Of a DNA stretch of 64,000 nucleotides, positions 54,314 through 62,193 are shown piece by piece; within the stretch, counting starts at the first letter, position 1; each line of letters begins with the position of its first letter. The notes under the pieces were generated by a model that saw only the letters and a list, made by a program, of their open reading frames with translations, was not told the origin of the DNA and ran no database searches. The DNA is taken from assembly GCA_023415205.1 (NCBI GenBank), contig JAEZLR010000042.1, positions 1 to 64,000 on the forward strand. The letters run 5' to 3'. A program made the translations under genes and the position numbers. Source of the stretch: Bacillota bacterium (GTDB taxonomy: Bacteria > Bacillota > Clostridia > DSM-8532).

Positions 54314-55228
54314 ATGAGAAAGCACAAAAATAAAATAATAGCAGGTGTTATAATTACCATTGTATTGACATTTGTCTTTTGGTATGGCGGTGATGCACCG
54401 GGACTTCGTGGCTGGGAAACTCAACCGAAAGAAACAGTAGTCCAAATTGATGAACCAACAAAAGAGGAACTTGCAGAGGCTGAAAAAGCTGTCAGCGACA
54501 TTCCGGTAAAGGAAGAAAACGAACCCGCAACCGAGGAAAATAAACCGCAAAAGCAAGACGGAACACCTATGACTTCGGCAGAAAAGATTGCTATGGCAGA
54601 GAAAATTGCCGATAGTACGCCCCCCTCTACCGAAGAAGTAACACCTTCTGTTGAAACCAAACAAAGTAATGAGGAATATTCCGAAGAACAAGGAATGGTT
54701 ATAAATGAGGTTACGGGCAAAGACCAATACAGAACCGATCCTGTTCCAGAAGGAAAACCCATACCCGTCGAGCCTGAAAATGCGGTGATTACAGATAAAG
54801 AACTTACTTGTACTTTGTCTGTAAGGTGCGATACGATTTTACAAAACATGGGTTGGCTTGATAGTGAAAAGATTGAACTCGTACCTAAAGACGGTGTTAT
54901 ATTTGCAGAAAAGACCGTTACATTTTACGAGGGTGAAAGTGTATTCAATCTTCTTATGCGAGAAATGAAACGAAACAAAATACATATGGAATTTGAAAAC
55001 ACACCCATATACAATAGTGCCTATATCGAAGGCATAGCAAACCTTTACGAATTTGATTGCGGTGAGCTTTCAGGTTGGATGTATAAGGTAAACGGATGGT
55101 TCCCTAATTACGGATGCTCTCGTTATCAATTAAAAGCCGGAGATAAGGTCGAATGGGTATATACCTGTGATTTAGGTGTTGATGTTGGCGGATATGGATC
55201 ATCAAACGGCAATAAGCGAGGAGAATAA
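54314..55228 (+). CDS. Membrane-anchored DUF4430 protein
   Basis: The 304-residue protein has an N-terminal anchor (residues 7-24) and a long Glu/Pro/Thr-rich spacer (about 30-160) fit to cross the wall. The C-terminal DUF4430 domain (about 165-290) contains TVTFYEGESVFNLL, ELSGWMYKVNGWFPNYG and KAGDKVEWVYTCDLG. It is 12 bases downstream of the toroid gene. It may be the membrane-proximal partner that passes cobalamin from the SLH proteins to the ECF transporter; this is inference. Confidence 0.82.
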   Translation: MRKHKNKIIAGVIITIVLTFVFWYGGDAPGLRGWETQPKETVVQIDEPTKEELAEAEKAVSDIPVKEENEPATEENKPQKQDGTPMTSAEKIAMAEKIADSTPPSTEEVTPSVETKQSNEEYSEEQGMVINEVTGKDQYRTDPVPEGKPIPVEPENAVITDKELTCTLSVRCDTILQNMGWLDSEKIELVPKDGVIFAEKTVTFYEGESVFNLLMREMKRNKIHMEFENTPIYNSAYIEGIANLYEFDCGELSGWMYKVNGWFPNYGCSRYQLKAGDKVEWVYTCDLGVDVGGYGSSNGNKRGE

Positions 55229-55229
55229 A

Positions 55230-55742
55230 ATGGTACAGTGTTATTTTTGAAATGGTAAAGGAAAAACAACTGCTGCAATCGGTGCGGTTATTCGCTGTGT
55301 AGGTTGCGGACAAAAGGCTTTGTATGTAGGCTTTTTGAAAAATAACGATTCTGCTGAATTTAAGGTTTTGGGTACTCTTGAAAACGTTGATATGCTATTT
55401 TCAGACGAGAAGTACAGGTTATATGACAATGAAAAACCGGAGCTTGCACCAAAATTCATAAAGGCATATACAAAGCTTTTGTTTGACGAAACTGCAAAGA
55501 TAAAATCAAACTATCAGATGATAGTGCTTGATGAGATTCTTGATGCAGTAGAGTTTGGATATGTAGATGAAGATGAATTTATAAAGGTACTTAACGAATG
55601 GAAAGAAAGTGCGGAAATAATTCTTACCGGGCACGAATTGCCCGAGAAAATTGCAAAGGTATGCGATTATGTATCAGAGGTAAGAGAAATAAATCATCCG
55701 TATAACAGCGGTACTATCGCACGAAAAGGAATTGAATACTAA
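55230..55742 (+). pseudogene. cobO: Corrinoid adenosyltransferase gene interrupted by UGA in the P-loop
   Basis: From ATG 55230, with GAGGAG 7 bases upstream, the frame reads MVQCYF, then TGA (55248-55250), then NGKGKTTAAIGAVIRC and on to a stop at 55740. The family sequence is GNGKGKTT, so the TGA replaces the first P-loop Gly, one base from GGA. The rest is intact: YVGFLKN, MIVLDEILDAVEFGYV, ILTGHELPEKI. The enzyme would convert cob(I)alamin to adenosylcobalamin. Either the gene is recently inactivated, UGA is read through, or the base is wrong. A later start would lose the P-loop. Confidence 0.85.
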
Positions 55743-55743
55743 T

Positions 55744-56631
55744 ATGAGTGAATTTAAAACATATCACCCGATTGTGAATTTTACATACTTTGTATTTGTA
55801 ATCGGGTTCAGTTGCGCATTTATGCATCCTGTGTGTCTATGCATTTCGCTTGTGAGCGGATTTGCATATTCCGTGATGCTGAAGGGCAAAAAAGCAATTA
55901 AAATAAACTTAATATATATGATTCCAATGCTACTTGCGATGGCACTTATAAACCCTGCCTTCAATCACGAAGGCGTTACCATCATAGAATATTTGCCAAG
56001 CGGAAATCCGCTGACTCTCGAATCAATCATTTACGGAATCTGTGCGGCAATTATGATTGTAAGTGTTATCTGTCATTTCAGTTGCTACAATGAGGTTATG
56101 ACAAGCGATAAGTTTATTTATCTTTTCGGAAAAATCATTCCTGCTATGTCGCTTATCATTTCGATGACGCTTCGGTTTGTTCCAAAGTTTTCGGCACAGC
56201 TTAAAGTTGTAACAAATGCCCAAAGATGTATGGGGCGTGATGTGTCAAACGGCAGTATTATCAAGCGAGCAAAGAATGGACTAAATATTCTTTCGATTAT
56301 GACAACGTGGTCGTTAGAAAATGCCATTGAAACTGCAGACAGTATGAAATCCCGTGGATATGGAATTCCGGGGAGGACTGCATTTTCAATCTTTACTTTT
56401 GATAAGAGAGATAAGAAATCATTAGTCTGTATTTTGCTTTTAGGAATATATACACTTATTGGTAATTTGATGGGTGGAATGTATTTCAGTTTCTTTCCGT
56501 CAATGAAAGTGGCTGAAATTTCATTCTTTAACATAAGCGTATTCGTGGCATATCTTATGCTTTGCATAAGTCCAATAATTATTGAAATTTGGGAGGTGAG
56601 AAAATGGAAAGCTTTAAGGTCGAAAATCTAA
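55744..56631 (+). CDS. ecfT: Energy-coupling factor transporter transmembrane protein EcfT (CbiQ family)
   Basis: The 295-residue protein has about five to six hydrophobic segments and the coupling helices typical of EcfT, with the conserved ADSMKSRGYG motif and RFVPKFSAQLKVVTNAQRCMG. It links the ATPases to the substrate-binding S component in the membrane. ATG 55744 follows the cobO stop by one base. Its end overlaps the start of the fused ATPase gene by 28 bases. Confidence 0.9.
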   Translation: MSEFKTYHPIVNFTYFVFVIGFSCAFMHPVCLCISLVSGFAYSVMLKGKKAIKINLIYMIPMLLAMALINPAFNHEGVTIIEYLPSGNPLTLESIIYGICAAIMIVSVICHFSCYNEVMTSDKFIYLFGKIIPAMSLIISMTLRFVPKFSAQLKVVTNAQRCMGRDVSNGSIIKRAKNGLNILSIMTTWSLENAIETADSMKSRGYGIPGRTAFSIFTFDKRDKKSLVCILLLGIYTLIGNLMGGMYFSFFPSMKVAEISFFNISVFVAYLMLCISPIIIEIWEVRKWKALRSKI

Positions 56632-59279
56632 GTTTTAGTTATCCTAACAGATGCGATAAAGCACTTGAAGATATAAACTTTACTGTAAATCAAGGTGAGT
56701 TCGTTTTGCTTTGCGGCAAATCAGGGTGTGGTAAGACTACACTTTTAAGACTGTTAAAATCATCCCTTGCACCGCACGGTGAAATAAGCGGAAGTATTTA
56801 TTTTAACGGCAAAAATCTTTTGGACTATGATACCAAAAAACAAGCATCAAGTATTGGCTTTGTGATGCAGAATCCCGACAATCAGATTGTAGCCGATAAG
56901 GTGTGGCACGAGCTTGCGTTCGGTTTAGAAAGTCTTGGATATAAGCAAACCGAAATCAGAACAAGAGTGTCTGAAATGGCATCCTTTTTCGGCATACAGA
57001 CTTGGTTTTATAAGAAAGTAACAGAACTTTCAGGAGGTCAGAAGCAACTGTTAAACCTTGCATCTGTTATGGCAATGCAGCCATCTGTTTTGATATTGGA
57101 CGAGCCTACAAGTCAGCTTGATCCAATTGCCGCAGGAGAGTTTTTGAAGACTTTAGAAAAAATCAACCGTGAGCTTGGAACAACCATCATTCTCACCGAA
57201 CATCGCTTGGAAGATGCTTTCCCGATGGCGGATAGGGTAATCGTAATGGATGATGGGAAAATCATTGCAGATAGTACACCTGAAAAAGTCGGTATAATTC
57301 TCAAAGAAAAAAATCACGATATGTATAAAGCACTTCCGACACCAATGCGAGTTCATAGTGAAGTGGCAAATGATTTGCCTTGTCCTTTAACTGTCCGTGA
57401 AGGCAGAACATGGCTTGAAGAATATTCAAAAGAAAACACATTAGATTCTACTGTTATTCCGTGTGATGAATTAAAAGAAAACAACCATATAGTTATACAA
57501 ATTAAAGATGCTTGGTTCCGATACGAAAAGGAACTGCCTGATGTAGTAAAAGGATTTGATTTGACCATACATAAAGGCGAATTAGTTTGTCTTGTTGGCG
57601 GTAACGGAACCGGGAAAACAACTGCACTCTCCCTTATATCAGGTCTTAACACACCATACAGAGGTGATGTGCTGATAAATGGGCAAAGCATCTCTAAGAT
57701 AAAGAATTTATATGATGGTTTGCTCGGCGTTCTTCCACAGAATCCGCAGAGCGTATTCGTTAAGAAAACAGTTTATCTTGATTTGTTGGAAATCCTTTCC
57801 GATAAGAAACTCTCAAAAGAAGAAAAAGAACAAAAGGTACAAAATATATCTGTACTTTGCAGAATTGAAAATCTTTTAGACTCACATCCATATGATTTGT
57901 CAGGCGGCGAACAGCAAAGAGCTGCACTTGCCAAAATCCTTCTTATGGAGCCTGAAATACTGCTTCTTGATGAGCCCACAAAAGGAATGGATGCACACTT
58001 CAAAGAAGAATTTGCAGATATTCTTTTAGACTTAAAATCAAACGGTGTAACAATTCTTATGGTGTCTCACGATATAGAATTCTGCGCAGAATACGCAGAC
58101 AGATGTGCTCTTGTGTTTGACGGAAGCATTACATCAGTTGATACGCCGAGGGAGTTTTTCAAGGGCAAAAATTTCTATACCACCTCTGCAAATAGAATGG
58201 CACGAACAAAGTTACCTGATGCAGTTTTGGCAGAAGATATTATTATCGCTTGTGGCGATAAAGTGAAAAAAAGAGAAAGACAAACACGGCACATAGAATT
58301 ATATAAGCATCAGAGAGAAAACAAACCTCAAAAAGAAAAAGTGCAGAAACTTACTCCTGCAAGAAGTATATGCGGTAGTATATTTGCTTTACTTTTTGTA
58401 CTGATGTTCCTGCCACTTAAAACCGATATAAATATATTGAATATCGATGTAAAAAGCTTTGCGGGATTCGGTGTTTATGAAATAGCCATGGTATTAGTGT
58501 TGTTTGCCTCATGTTTCTGCTTCTTTCCGCAAAGAGATATTGGAATAGAAGTAATACAAATTCCAAAATCGGACAGAAAACTTACCAAAAGAACTCTTGT
58601 GGCAACATTCTTGATATTACTTTTAATACCGCTCACGATTTATGTCGGAGTTTTCTTCTTAGGTGACAGAAAGTATTATTTTATAAGCCTACTCATCATT
58701 CTTGAAACAATGATACCATTTTGTATGGTATTTGAATCAAGAAAGCCAAAAGCAAGAGAACTTATTATAATAAGCGTGCTTTGTGCAATCGCAGTAGCAG
58801 GCAGAGCGGCATTCTTTATGCTTCCGCAGTTTAAGCCTGTTGTAGCACTTGTTATTATAGCAGGTGTTTGTTTCGGCGGCGAAACGGGATTCTTGGTAGG
58901 TGCAGTAACCGGATTTGTTTCAAACTTTTTCTTTGGACAAGGTCCGTGGACACCGTGGCAGATGTTTGCCTTTGGTATTATTGGATTTATTGCAGGAATA
59001 CTTTTCAAAAAAGGATTCCTTCGCAGGACAAAAGCATCTCTTTGTATCTTCGGATTTATTGCAACGATTATGATTTACGGAGGAATTATGAACCCTGCAT
59101 CCGTAATTATGTATCAGGCTAACCCAACAAAAGCAATGATAGTATCTGCTTATATTATGGGAATACCATTTGACTTAATTCACGCACTCGGAACAGCGTT
59201 CTTTCTATGGTTTATATCCGAACCTATGATAGATAAGCTTGAGAGGATTAAAGTTAAATATGGGTTGGTGGAGAGATAA
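56604..59279 (+). CDS. Fused ECF transporter: two ATPase domains plus S component in one chain
   Basis: This 891-residue protein joins three parts normally made separately. ATPase 1: Walker A GKSGCGKTT (38-46), LSGGQKQ (about 141), LDEPTSQLD. ATPase 2: GGNGTGKTT (332-340), LSGGEQQR (about 431), LDEPTKGMD. From about 590 there are four extra hydrophobic segments and then an S component (about 715-870) with GGETGFLVGAVTGFVSNFFF and GPWTPWQMFAFGIIGF, a segment seen in CbrT-like cobalamin S components. With EcfT it forms a complete B12 importer. ATG 56604 follows GGGAGGTGAG. Confidence 0.88.
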   Translation: MESFKVENLSFSYPNRCDKALEDINFTVNQGEFVLLCGKSGCGKTTLLRLLKSSLAPHGEISGSIYFNGKNLLDYDTKKQASSIGFVMQNPDNQIVADKVWHELAFGLESLGYKQTEIRTRVSEMASFFGIQTWFYKKVTELSGGQKQLLNLASVMAMQPSVLILDEPTSQLDPIAAGEFLKTLEKINRELGTTIILTEHRLEDAFPMADRVIVMDDGKIIADSTPEKVGIILKEKNHDMYKALPTPMRVHSEVANDLPCPLTVREGRTWLEEYSKENTLDSTVIPCDELKENNHIVIQIKDAWFRYEKELPDVVKGFDLTIHKGELVCLVGGNGTGKTTALSLISGLNTPYRGDVLINGQSISKIKNLYDGLLGVLPQNPQSVFVKKTVYLDLLEILSDKKLSKEEKEQKVQNISVLCRIENLLDSHPYDLSGGEQQRAALAKILLMEPEILLLDEPTKGMDAHFKEEFADILLDLKSNGVTILMVSHDIEFCAEYADRCALVFDGSITSVDTPREFFKGKNFYTTSANRMARTKLPDAVLAEDIIIACGDKVKKRERQTRHIELYKHQRENKPQKEKVQKLTPARSICGSIFALLFVLMFLPLKTDINILNIDVKSFAGFGVYEIAMVLVLFASCFCFFPQRDIGIEVIQIPKSDRKLTKRTLVATFLILLLIPLTIYVGVFFLGDRKYYFISLLIILETMIPFCMVFESRKPKARELIIISVLCAIAVAGRAAFFMLPQFKPVVALVIIAGVCFGGETGFLVGAVTGFVSNFFFGQGPWTPWQMFAFGIIGFIAGILFKKGFLRRTKASLCIFGFIATIMIYGGIMNPASVIMYQANPTKAMIVSAYIMGIPFDLIHALGTAFFLWFISEPMIDKLERIKVKYGLVER

Positions 59280-59534
59280 GTTGTGGTACCGATGGCAAGA
59301 TAAATAAAACGAACTATATTTACTATTTTCCCCAAAGCACTTGAAATCTTTTCAATTTGTGGTATCATTATGAGTGTCAGGTAAACGATATTCGACTTAT
59401 CGTTTGATTCTTGGCGTGATACTACTTTGATACTAAAAAATCGAGCAAAGTAAAATAATATGGAGATTAGAGAAGAAATACACGCTAAAATCCATAAAAT
59501 ACTAAACAAACAAGTTTAGTATTAAAGAAACTTT
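59280..59534. other. Non-coding right end of the island
   Basis: About 255 AT-rich bases between the transporter stop and attR. They hold the TGATACTA pair and the inverted repeat AATACTAAAC / GTTTAGTATT (59498-59523). An integrase is usually encoded at such a position, but I see no integrase motif on either strand. Confidence 0.5.
59417..59435 (+). repeat. Right TGATACTA pair, possible integrase arm site
   Basis: Two copies of TGATACTA separated by CTT, about 100 bases inside attR, in the same orientation and period as the left pair at 44740-44758. Confidence 0.55.
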
Positions 59535-59549
59535 ATCGAGTGGGAATAA
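59535..59549 (+). repeat. attR: right attachment repeat
   Basis: ATCGAGTGGGAATAA repeats the end of guaA with one difference. Chromosomal sequence with a strong terminator resumes directly after it. Confidence 0.85.
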
Positions 59550-59564
59550 TATCTTTAGTGTTTT

Positions 59565-59607
59565 AAGTCCCGGAAGGCCTTGATTTATCAGGGCTTTCCG
59601 GGACTTT
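59565..59607 (+). terminator. Probable original guaA terminator, displaced by the island
   Basis: Stem AAGTCCCGGAAGGCC / GGGCTTTCCGGGACTT with an 11-base loop and a T-rich tail, beginning 16 bases after attR. In an island-free chromosome it would stand directly behind guaA. Confidence 0.9.
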
Positions 59608-59780
59608 ACTTTTCATTGGTTTGATCGAATCGATTTTTACCTCCGGCTCTCTTTTACGGCCAGATGTAAACCTATTCGACCACCATTCACCCTTGAATAT
59701 CCTGAAAAAAGGCCAATTCTACTGCTGTTCGGTTGTGAAACAACTGATCATGCTGTAGAATGATGGCGAGGTGAAGGACC

Positions 59781-60536
59781 ATGTTTGAGATTGATAAGGA
59801 AAAATTTGGAGGATTTGTTGCTCAGCTTCGAAAAGAAAAGGGTTATACCCAAAAGGAATTAGCGCAGCGCCTTTTCATATCGGATAAAGCCATCAGCAAA
59901 AGGGAGACTGCCATCAGCATTCCGGATACGACTCTACTGATCCCTCTGGCAGACCTGCTGGGTGTTACTGTCACAGAGCTATTGATGTGTCAGCGTATAG
60001 AGCATGACAACACCCTGGATGCCGGGCAAGTGGAGAGCATTGTAAAAACGGCCATCTCCTACTCCGAGGAAGATCAGACGAGAGCCTATCAGCAAAAGAG
60101 CAAGTGGGGACTCATTTATACTATTGCTTTAATTATTAGCTGTGCGGTGGTGTATCTGACTTACTCAAGCGGATATGATACGACAACTCTAGCTACCATA
60201 GGACTCCTGAGCGTAATCTTCGGCGGATATTTTTGTTTCTTTGCCAAGGCAAAGCTGCCAACCTATTATGATGAGAACCGCATCAACGCTTACAGCGATG
60301 GAGTGTTTCGTATTAATGTTCCCGGCCTGTACTTTAACAATAGCAATTGGCCGCACATCCTGAACGTAGGGCGTATATGGGCAGTGGCAACCATGGTGGC
60401 CTATCCGATACTGTCCTTTCTGATGGGCTTCTTTTTACCTGAGCTTTGGAGCAAAACGGAGCTTGCCTTCTCCTTGATTCTCTCCCTCGGGGGATTGTTT
60501 ATTCCCATCTATATTGTCGGAAAGAAATATGAATAA
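59781..60536 (+). CDS. XRE-family regulator with C-terminal membrane segments
   Basis: The 251-residue protein has an N-terminal helix-turn-helix (residues 8-65: FVAQLRKEKGYTQKELAQRL, SIPDTTLLIPLADLLGVTV) and four hydrophobic segments between about 110 and 248. Such membrane-tethered XRE proteins are common in clostridia and their signals are mostly unknown. The usual Trp of the recognition helix (SKWE) is Arg here (SKRE). The ATG follows GAGGTGAAGG. Confidence 0.8.
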   Translation: MFEIDKEKFGGFVAQLRKEKGYTQKELAQRLFISDKAISKRETAISIPDTTLLIPLADLLGVTVTELLMCQRIEHDNTLDAGQVESIVKTAISYSEEDQTRAYQQKSKWGLIYTIALIISCAVVYLTYSSGYDTTTLATIGLLSVIFGGYFCFFAKAKLPTYYDENRINAYSDGVFRINVPGLYFNNSNWPHILNVGRIWAVATMVAYPILSFLMGFFLPELWSKTELAFSLILSLGGLFIPIYIVGKKYE

Positions 60537-60546
60537 GGAATTCTAG

Positions 60547-60584
60547 AAAACCCGGAAACTAAAATTTCGGGTTGTCTTTTTTAT
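60547..60584 (+). terminator. Rho-independent terminator after XRE membrane regulator
   Basis: Stem AACCCGGAAA / TTTCGGGTT with one unpaired G, then TGTCTTTTTT. Confidence 0.8.
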
Positions 60585-60603
60585 AGGTATATCCATCATA
60601 AGG

Positions 60604-60661
60604 TTGACAGGGGAGAGGATTTTATGTCATACTATATTTAACATTTAGGTTAAATGTTAAA
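60604..60661 (+). promoter_or_regulatory. Promoter and palindromic operator of sdpRI
   Basis: TTGACA (60604-60609), then CATACT (60628-60633) at 18 bases. Directly downstream is a palindrome with perfect 11 bp arms TTTAACATTTA / TAAATGTTAAA around GGT (60637-60661). It covers the expected transcription start and is the likely site of SdpR autorepression. Confidence 0.75.
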
Positions 60662-60675
60662 GGAGGCGGTCAACC

Positions 60676-60939
60676 TTGGGTTTGCAAAATACTATGAAGG
60701 CCCTTGCCGATCCCATACGGCGTGAAATACTCAATCTTTTGAGAAACGGCAGAATGTCAGCAGGAGAGATTACAGACCATTTTAATGTCACGGCAGCCTC
60801 TATATCGCGGCATCTTTCGGTACTCAAAGAAGCAGATCTTATTCGGGATAACCGGGAGGGCAAGTTTATTTTCTATGAACTAAACACTTCTGTTCTAGAG
60901 GAAATCATGCTTTGGATTACTGATTTGAAGGGAGAGTAA
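60676..60939 (+). CDS. sdpR: ArsR-type autorepressor SdpR family
   Basis: The 87-residue winged-helix protein contains MKALADPIRREILNLL and ITDHFNVTAASISRHLSVLK with the wing NREGKFIFYELN, as in SdpR. It lacks the metal-binding Cys box of ArsR. In Bacillus SdpR represses the sdpRI operon and SdpI antagonises it at the membrane. The start is TTG at 60676, 9 bases after AGGAGG. It is coupled to sdpI with a 4-base gap. Confidence 0.85.
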   Translation: MGLQNTMKALADPIRREILNLLRNGRMSAGEITDHFNVTAASISRHLSVLKEADLIRDNREGKFIFYELNTSVLEEIMLWITDLKGE

Positions 60940-60943
60940 AACA

Positions 60944-62035
60944 ATGATGAAGAATAACAAATGGAAACTTATCCTATCCTCGGCAATTGTACTGCTTCCT
61001 ATCGTTATGGGATTGATATTTTGGAATACTCTGCCGGAGCAATTTGCGACACACTGGGGTGCAGATGGGGTGGTAGATGGATGGAGCAACAAGGCGTTTA
61101 CGGTATTTGCTCTGCCCGGCTTTATTTTTGCTATTCATTGGCTCTGTATTTTTGTATCCTGCGCTGATCCCATGAATAAAAACCAAGGGGGTAAGGCGCT
61201 GGGACTGGTTTTGTGGATATGCCCCGCAATCTCAGTTCTTTCAAGTGGGGTGATATATGCTACAGCTCTTGGGATGGAGAGCCGCATAGAACTGGTGGTG
61301 CCTGCCGGCCTGGGCCTATTGTTTGCGATTATTGGTAACTATTTACCCAAGTGCAAGCAGAATTACACCATTGGTATCAAGCTACCATGGACACTACACA
61401 ATGAAGAAAATTGGAATAAAACTCATCGGTTTGCAGGGAAAATGTGGGTAATTGGTGGCTTAGTGCTTATGGCGTCAATCTTCCTCCCTAAAAGCCTGGT
61501 GGTGATTAGAATTCCTCTGGTTATCATACTATTGGCCATTGTCCCCATCATTTATTCCTATGCCTTTTATAGAAATCAGCTCAAGAATGAAGATTTAAGA
61601 ACCCCAGATAGCCAACCAATGCATAAGCCAAGTCCACTTTATGTGAAGGTGTCCATAGTCTTTGGTGCTCTCATTCTCGTTGCCGTAGGTATTCTGCTTT
61701 TTACTGGTAATATTGAAATGCAGTATGGGGAAACCTCCTTCACTATCAAAGCAACATACTGGAGCGATTTGGAGGTGGATTATGGTGCTATCGAAAGTAT
61801 TGAGTACCGGCAAGCGTGTGTGGCAGGCTCCAGAACCAATGGCTTTGGAAGCCGCCGGCTTCAGATGGGTGCTTTCAGAAATGATGAGTTCGGTGCCTAC
61901 ACAAGATATTCCTATACAGACTGCGATTCCTGTGTTGTTCTAAAGGTTAGTGGTAATACACTTGCTGTTAGCGGGATTGATGAAAAAAGTACAGAGGCGA
62001 TCTATGATGAGCTTATGGCGAGAATAAAGAAATAA
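60944..62035 (+). CDS. sdpI: SdpI family membrane immunity/signal protein
   Basis: The 363-residue protein has an N-terminal DUF1648 segment (LPEQFATHWGADGVVDGWSN), SdpI-type helices with YTIGIKLPWTLHNEENWNKTHR, and further membrane segments to about residue 265. The C-terminal soluble domain (about 270-360) is a PH-like beta domain. SdpI gives immunity to the cannibalism toxin SdpC in Bacillus and relieves SdpR repression. No toxin gene is nearby, so it may simply respond to envelope stress. Confidence 0.85.
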   Translation: MMKNNKWKLILSSAIVLLPIVMGLIFWNTLPEQFATHWGADGVVDGWSNKAFTVFALPGFIFAIHWLCIFVSCADPMNKNQGGKALGLVLWICPAISVLSSGVIYATALGMESRIELVVPAGLGLLFAIIGNYLPKCKQNYTIGIKLPWTLHNEENWNKTHRFAGKMWVIGGLVLMASIFLPKSLVVIRIPLVIILLAIVPIIYSYAFYRNQLKNEDLRTPDSQPMHKPSPLYVKVSIVFGALILVAVGILLFTGNIEMQYGETSFTIKATYWSDLEVDYGAIESIEYRQACVAGSRTNGFGSRRLQMGAFRNDEFGAYTRYSYTDCDSCVVLKVSGNTLAVSGIDEKSTEAIYDELMARIKK

Positions 62036-62094
62036 AATAGTATGTTAAGTATATCCCTGGTTGTGGCAGTAATATGGAATGGGGTATGTGCCTA

Positions 62095-62151
62095 TTGACA
62101 AGAATAGACTATTGTAATAGTCTAGATATGGACGACAACAATAGTCTATTA
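62095..62151 (+). promoter_or_regulatory. Promoter with repeated operator upstream of lipoprotein gene
   Basis: TTGACA (62095-62100) is followed at 17 bases by a weak -10. Between and around them are AATAGACTATTG (62104-62115), AATAGTCTA (62117-62125) and CAATAGTCTATT (62140-62151). The first and second form one palindrome and the first and third a longer one, which suggests two repressor sites over the promoter. Confidence 0.55.
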
Positions 62152-62193
62152 TGTTTTTGTTTTGACATAAGTGAATAGGGAGGCTGAAGGGTT

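Larger units (their letters stand above)
44669..59549. mobile_element. Integrase-less genomic island in guaA carrying a riboswitch-controlled B12-uptake locus
   Basis: The island of about 14.9 kb starts at the guaA stop and ends at a repeat of the guaA 3' end. Inside, codon use shifts visibly to A/T third positions compared with genes on both sides. Paired TGATACTA repeats lie near each end. A strong terminator, presumably the original one of guaA, lies just beyond the right repeat. The 3' end of guaA is a known target of tyrosine integrases. No integrase, relaxase or replication gene is present, so the island resembles a cis-mobilisable element that needs an integrase supplied elsewhere, or a remnant. 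Confidence 0.8.

Noticed and set aside
55248..55250. UGA in cobO as a selenocysteine codon
   Set aside because: The position is a structural P-loop glycine, no SECIS-like hairpin is evident just downstream, and other genes here use TGA as a normal stop.
59180..59509. Minus-strand open frame as an integrase or excisionase
   Set aside because: It overlaps the transporter gene, is hydrophobic without recombinase motifs and has no good ribosome site.
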